A stretch of 49,583 nucleotides of DNA, from the NCBI GenBank assembly GCA_018669975.1, contig JABHSK010000009.1:115127-164709 (forward strand), read 5' to 3'. The notes under the pieces were generated by a model. It saw nothing but the letters and a program-made list of their open reading frames with translations. It had not been told where the DNA came from and ran no database searches. Origin of the DNA: Candidatus Parcubacteria bacterium (GTDB taxonomy: Bacteria > Patescibacteriota > Patescibacteriia > UBA1558 > GWA2-36-10). This document shows, piece by piece, positions 45,295-49,583 of the stretch. Numbering within the stretch: the first letter of the stretch is position 1; every line of letters begins with the position of its first letter. Position numbers and translations under genes: made by a program.

Positions 45295-46494
45295 GTGCGT
45301 TCAAAAATCAGTTTTTTGGTGATAACATTGCTTTTATTTATAAGTGGTCAGGTTTTAGCCGATCATACTGTCGAAGCAGTGGATGACACTCTGATTGTTC
45401 ATCTCCAACCGGGTTATACCGGTATTTCTACCAACCTCGAGGACATCGAGTTCAACGACAATTTTTTGAATTGGATCAATCTGGCCAATGATGGTCAGGC
45501 CTACTTTACGGTATTTGTCTCCAATGACGATACCAAGTGGGCCATGCTTCAGATTATGGAGCGTGATTCTAACTTCGTCGCGGTTGATTTTGATGAGATG
45601 CAACTCAATTTTGACAGTATGGCCAAGGGAGGTCGCCAAACAGCGGCTGACCAGATTTTGACCCAGGCAGGTCTCCAGCCACACGCTATTATCAATTGGC
45701 GTTTTGGTCGGGAGGAAACCTGCTACTTTAAGATCTATGGCGTCTGTCAGGGATATCAGCCCTTGGTAGATTATGGTCAGTTGACCAAGTCACTATCGGT
45801 TGATCTATTGATCACACCCTTGAGTTTACCGGTGCCCTTCGACACTAACGTCAAAGGCACTATCGATGGTGGGCAGAAGCCTTATCAAACTTGGCTGCGC
45901 TATGATGATCAATTGATTTCCACTACTAGTATCGATACTATTTATACTGTCGACTTAGTCGGCGGGCATAAATTCGAGCTAACCGTGGTTGATGCAGTTG
46001 GTGATACAGTGATTGTCGAGCAGAGGTTCAGTGGCCTTAAGGGTAACTGGGCACTGGGTCTCTACGGCGGTTTGAGTAGTACTCGTTATGCTGTGGTTCC
46101 CATGGGAAGCGCAGCTATCTATTACCGAGAACAGGTTATGTTTCGTGGACATGGTGTTCACAGTTTATTTCTGCGTCAGGATCGTGACTATTTTGGTCAG
46201 GATGAACCGACCTTTGAACGAGGTTGGGGAGTAACGGTCGGCTATAAGTGGCCGAATCCGTTCTGGCTTACTCTTGGTTGGCATAGTGAGGAGAATATTC
46301 TCGATGCTGGTGAAGAGGCTGGTAATAATTTGAGTTGGCTTGATGCCGGCGAGATTGGTGTTAGTTATATCACTAAGAACCTGTCCTTGAACTTGGCTGG
46401 TACCTATGGTCACGAGAAGGACTACGATAAAAACTTGACGACCACCTTCGGCATACGATTTGCCGTGATGGTCGGGAATACCTGGGGGTGGTAA
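45295..46494 (+). CDS. Secreted protein, signal peptide, beta-barrel-like C-terminal half
   Basis: GTG start after GAAAGGA; MRSKISFLVITLLLFISGQVLADH; repeated aromatic/alternating beta strands WALGLYGGLSS...GWGVTVGYKWPNPFWLTLGWH...LNLAGTYGHEKDYDKNLTTTFGIRFAVMVGNTWGW. Confidence 0.75.
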   Translation: MRSKISFLVITLLLFISGQVLADHTVEAVDDTLIVHLQPGYTGISTNLEDIEFNDNFLNWINLANDGQAYFTVFVSNDDTKWAMLQIMERDSNFVAVDFDEMQLNFDSMAKGGRQTAADQILTQAGLQPHAIINWRFGREETCYFKIYGVCQGYQPLVDYGQLTKSLSVDLLITPLSLPVPFDTNVKGTIDGGQKPYQTWLRYDDQLISTTSIDTIYTVDLVGGHKFELTVVDAVGDTVIVEQRFSGLKGNWALGLYGGLSSTRYAVVPMGSAAIYYREQVMFRGHGVHSLFLRQDRDYFGQDEPTFERGWGVTVGYKWPNPFWLTLGWHSEENILDAGEEAGNNLSWLDAGEIGVSYITKNLSLNLAGTYGHEKDYDKNLTTTFGIRFAVMVGNTWGW

Positions 46495-46496
46495 GG

Positions 46497-48380
46497 ATGA
46501 AGAACATTTATACACTTTTGGGTGTTTTGCTGATTATGGTATTTATGGTCTGTGGTTGTGGTACCGAACAGGTGTCGGGTCCTGATGTTCCGGAAGATCC
46601 GGACATCTTCACTCTTCACTTCGGCGTGACTAACGATCAGGACTATGTGCCTTTCGCTGCCGCGACCATTCCTATGGTCACTGGTGGTAGCGGGGTGTAT
46701 AGTTATGAACTGTACCAGGATGGTCAATTCCTCGGTCATGATCCGATTCAGATTCTGCGTTTTGGGGAGATCCGAGACTATGAGATTACTCTCAAGGTCA
46801 GGGATGCTGAAACGGATTCTGTTCGGACGGCCACCATCACGGTGGCTGGTTTGCAACCTCCGGAGGGCTTACCTCTGAAGTCTACCCTTTATACGGCAGA
46901 TTTTTCGGGCACTGTGCCTTTTACGGCCTCGCTTCTCGGTATTGCTAGTGGTGGTGTTCCACCCTACAGTTACGAGATGATCGTCGATGACGTGACTCTC
47001 TACGAGGATGATAATGTTCCTGTCTATATCACAGAAGAGGGTGTTCACGATATTGTTTTTCGTGTGACCGACGCCGTGGGTACCGTTGCTCAGTCTGATG
47101 TCGGTGTCTACGGTCACGAGCGTGAAGAGGATCCGTTGATGCGGATCAACTTTATTGCTCTGCCTCAAGTGGTGGAAGTAGGCAAGCAGACTGGCTTGGT
47201 TACCGTGGTTTACGGAGGGCAGGCGCCTTTCGAGTTTGAGATCAAGGTGGACGGCCAGGTGGTTGCTTGGGAGCCTACTTATATGTATCAGATGAATACT
47301 CTGGGTGAGTTGATTGCTATGGTCAAGGTGACCGATGCAACCGGTATGTCTAGCGAGATTGGACTTTCGATCTTTGGAGAGGAACCAGAGGTTTACGTAC
47401 CGTCGACTACGGTTGATGCTACGGTTGATAATCCGGAACCTCAGATCAATGAGAAGAGTTTTTTCCATGCTGATTTGCGTGGGGAATATGATCTCATTGA
47501 GTGGTCATACACTGATCTTAACCATCTGGATCCAGTGCCTTTCGGGACTGGTCAGGAGAACGCCGAATTCGCTTTCGATTTTGGACAACACCTGGCTAAG
47601 GTTGAGGTTTTCTACCAGGGAGCTTCGGTTGCCTGGGACACGGTTGGTGTTTTCGTTCAGCCGCCGGACCCAATTGAGCTGTTGACGCTCGATGCTTTTG
47701 CGGCCACCCCGCAGGCGGTGGCACCATACACAACTACCCTGGATGCAGATCCTCATGGTGGTGTACCGCCCTATATATTCGAGTGGCGACATAACGGTGC
47801 CTTATTGGCAGTCACAACCACAGAAAATATTCCTCATACCGTGGAAACAGTCGGTCCTCAGTTGGTCGAAGTGACGGTTATTGATGATGTTGGTCAGACC
47901 GCCAGTCAGGCAATATCATTAGTGGGTTTACTTGGCCCAGGCGATGCTACTATTTCTTGGATGGTTGAGACCAATCTCGTGGCCGGACCCAACGACAAGC
48001 ATGATTCTGAAACGGTCGATACCGGGCAGGAATCTAGCATGAACCGAATTTGGTTCTATATTCGTATGGATGTCCGCAACGAGGATCGGGAAGTCATGAC
48101 CCTGGAAGTCGTCTACGCAGACGGTAGTCGGCGGTACTGGCAGATTCCTGATGTCTTGGCTGCTCGGCCGGCCCATTTTCTGGTTGACGGTGGCGAAGCT
48201 CTTATCGAGCCGGTCATCGAGGTTAACTGGTATTACCCCGGTGGTACTTCTGTAGTTAAATGTGATGGCTGGAATAGAGTCCTGGAGATCCACGGATCTC
48301 GAGAAGTTCCGGTTAGTCATAAAGCTGCTCAGGTCATCGAGGTAAAGAGTCAGGGCGATCCTCCTTTGTTTCTTCAGTAA
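46497..48380 (+). CDS. Putative lipoprotein with multiple PKD/Ig-like repeats
   Basis: MKNIYTLLGVLLIMVFMVCGCGTEQ; repeats GGSGVYSYEL, GGVPPYSYEM, GGQAPFEFEI, GGVPPYIFEW. Confidence 0.8.
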   Translation: MKNIYTLLGVLLIMVFMVCGCGTEQVSGPDVPEDPDIFTLHFGVTNDQDYVPFAAATIPMVTGGSGVYSYELYQDGQFLGHDPIQILRFGEIRDYEITLKVRDAETDSVRTATITVAGLQPPEGLPLKSTLYTADFSGTVPFTASLLGIASGGVPPYSYEMIVDDVTLYEDDNVPVYITEEGVHDIVFRVTDAVGTVAQSDVGVYGHEREEDPLMRINFIALPQVVEVGKQTGLVTVVYGGQAPFEFEIKVDGQVVAWEPTYMYQMNTLGELIAMVKVTDATGMSSEIGLSIFGEEPEVYVPSTTVDATVDNPEPQINEKSFFHADLRGEYDLIEWSYTDLNHLDPVPFGTGQENAEFAFDFGQHLAKVEVFYQGASVAWDTVGVFVQPPDPIELLTLDAFAATPQAVAPYTTTLDADPHGGVPPYIFEWRHNGALLAVTTTENIPHTVETVGPQLVEVTVIDDVGQTASQAISLVGLLGPGDATISWMVETNLVAGPNDKHDSETVDTGQESSMNRIWFYIRMDVRNEDREVMTLEVVYADGSRRYWQIPDVLAARPAHFLVDGGEALIEPVIEVNWYYPGGTSVVKCDGWNRVLEIHGSREVPVSHKAAQVIEVKSQGDPPLFLQ

Positions 48381-48453
48381 TAGTCAGTAATTCAGCTGAT
48401 TTATATAGGGGCATCTCTTCGGAGGTGCCTTTTTTTATATTCTTATAAAAGGC

Positions 48454-48482
48454 TTGACAAAACATTGTTTTTGCTCTATCAT
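48454..48482 (+). promoter_or_regulatory. Promoter TTGACA-N17-TATCAT upstream of rRNA operon
   Basis: Read directly; further TTGACA hexamers at 48624 and 48653. Confidence 0.6.
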
Positions 48483-48754
48483 AGTGAAGCATTAAATAAC
48501 GTACAAAGCCGCAAGTAGCTGATTGAAAAACTAGAGTTGCATTTTAGGAAAGACAGAAAAATCTGACACCCTCGGATTTTGCTGTTTTTTCTTGAATTTT
48601 GATTCCAGAAAAATCATAGTTTTTTGACAAGAGAATACACATGTTCATAAATTTGACAATTTAGAAGTGATAAGCTTTTAGTCAATTCAATTTTTTTAAT
48701 TTTCAATAGAGCCTTTATTGGCTCAAATTCTAATATAATCGAGTTTACTCGATT

Positions 48755-49583
<829 letters not shown>

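Noticed and set aside
46869-47468. Minus-strand ORF of 199 aa inside the PKD-repeat lipoprotein gene (also 46422..46856 and 47928..48320)
   Set aside because: No SD or promoter, compositionally non-protein-like, fully antisense to a convincing CDS.

Overview
The window looks like a chromosomal segment of a Candidate Phyla Radiation (Patescibacteria) bacterium spanning the replication-origin neighbourhood. It carries dnaN-dnaA / rpmH-rnpA-yidD-yidC, a ruvA/FemAB/MurE-like/nucleotidyltransferase block, a CsoR-like regulator-trx-trxB-gdh operon, rnhB, rpmF-nusB(NUDIX)-rnc-smc, rpsP-khpA-trmD-tag, and the first ~830 nt of a 16S rRNA gene at the right edge. Three tRNAs (Arg-CCU, Val-GAC, Leu-UAG) are present. 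Two things stand out. (1) Intergenic regions contain at least five stand-alone transcription units with consensus TTGACA-N16/17-TATAAT-like or extended -10 promoters, long paired stems and intrinsic terminators but no convincing ORF. They do not match tmRNA, RNase P, SRP or rRNA by the motifs I can check by eye. One has an exact DnaA box inside its promoter spacer, and two end in the same 28-nt terminator. (2) AT-rich housekeeping genes are interleaved with visibly GC-richer orphan genes, mostly small membrane, secreted or beta-rich proteins. Several of these share near-identical promoters and terminators. Other notable items are a tandemly duplicated two-gene secreted/coiled-coil cassette, an SMC without a recognisable hinge, a NusB-NUDIX fusion, a CsoR-family protein lacking canonical metal ligands, three probable frameshifted or overlapping genes, and a family of single-TM proteins sharing a C-terminal DR[QD]G motif. 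No CRISPR array, transposase or prophage was seen. All identifications are by eye from motifs; no database search was run.
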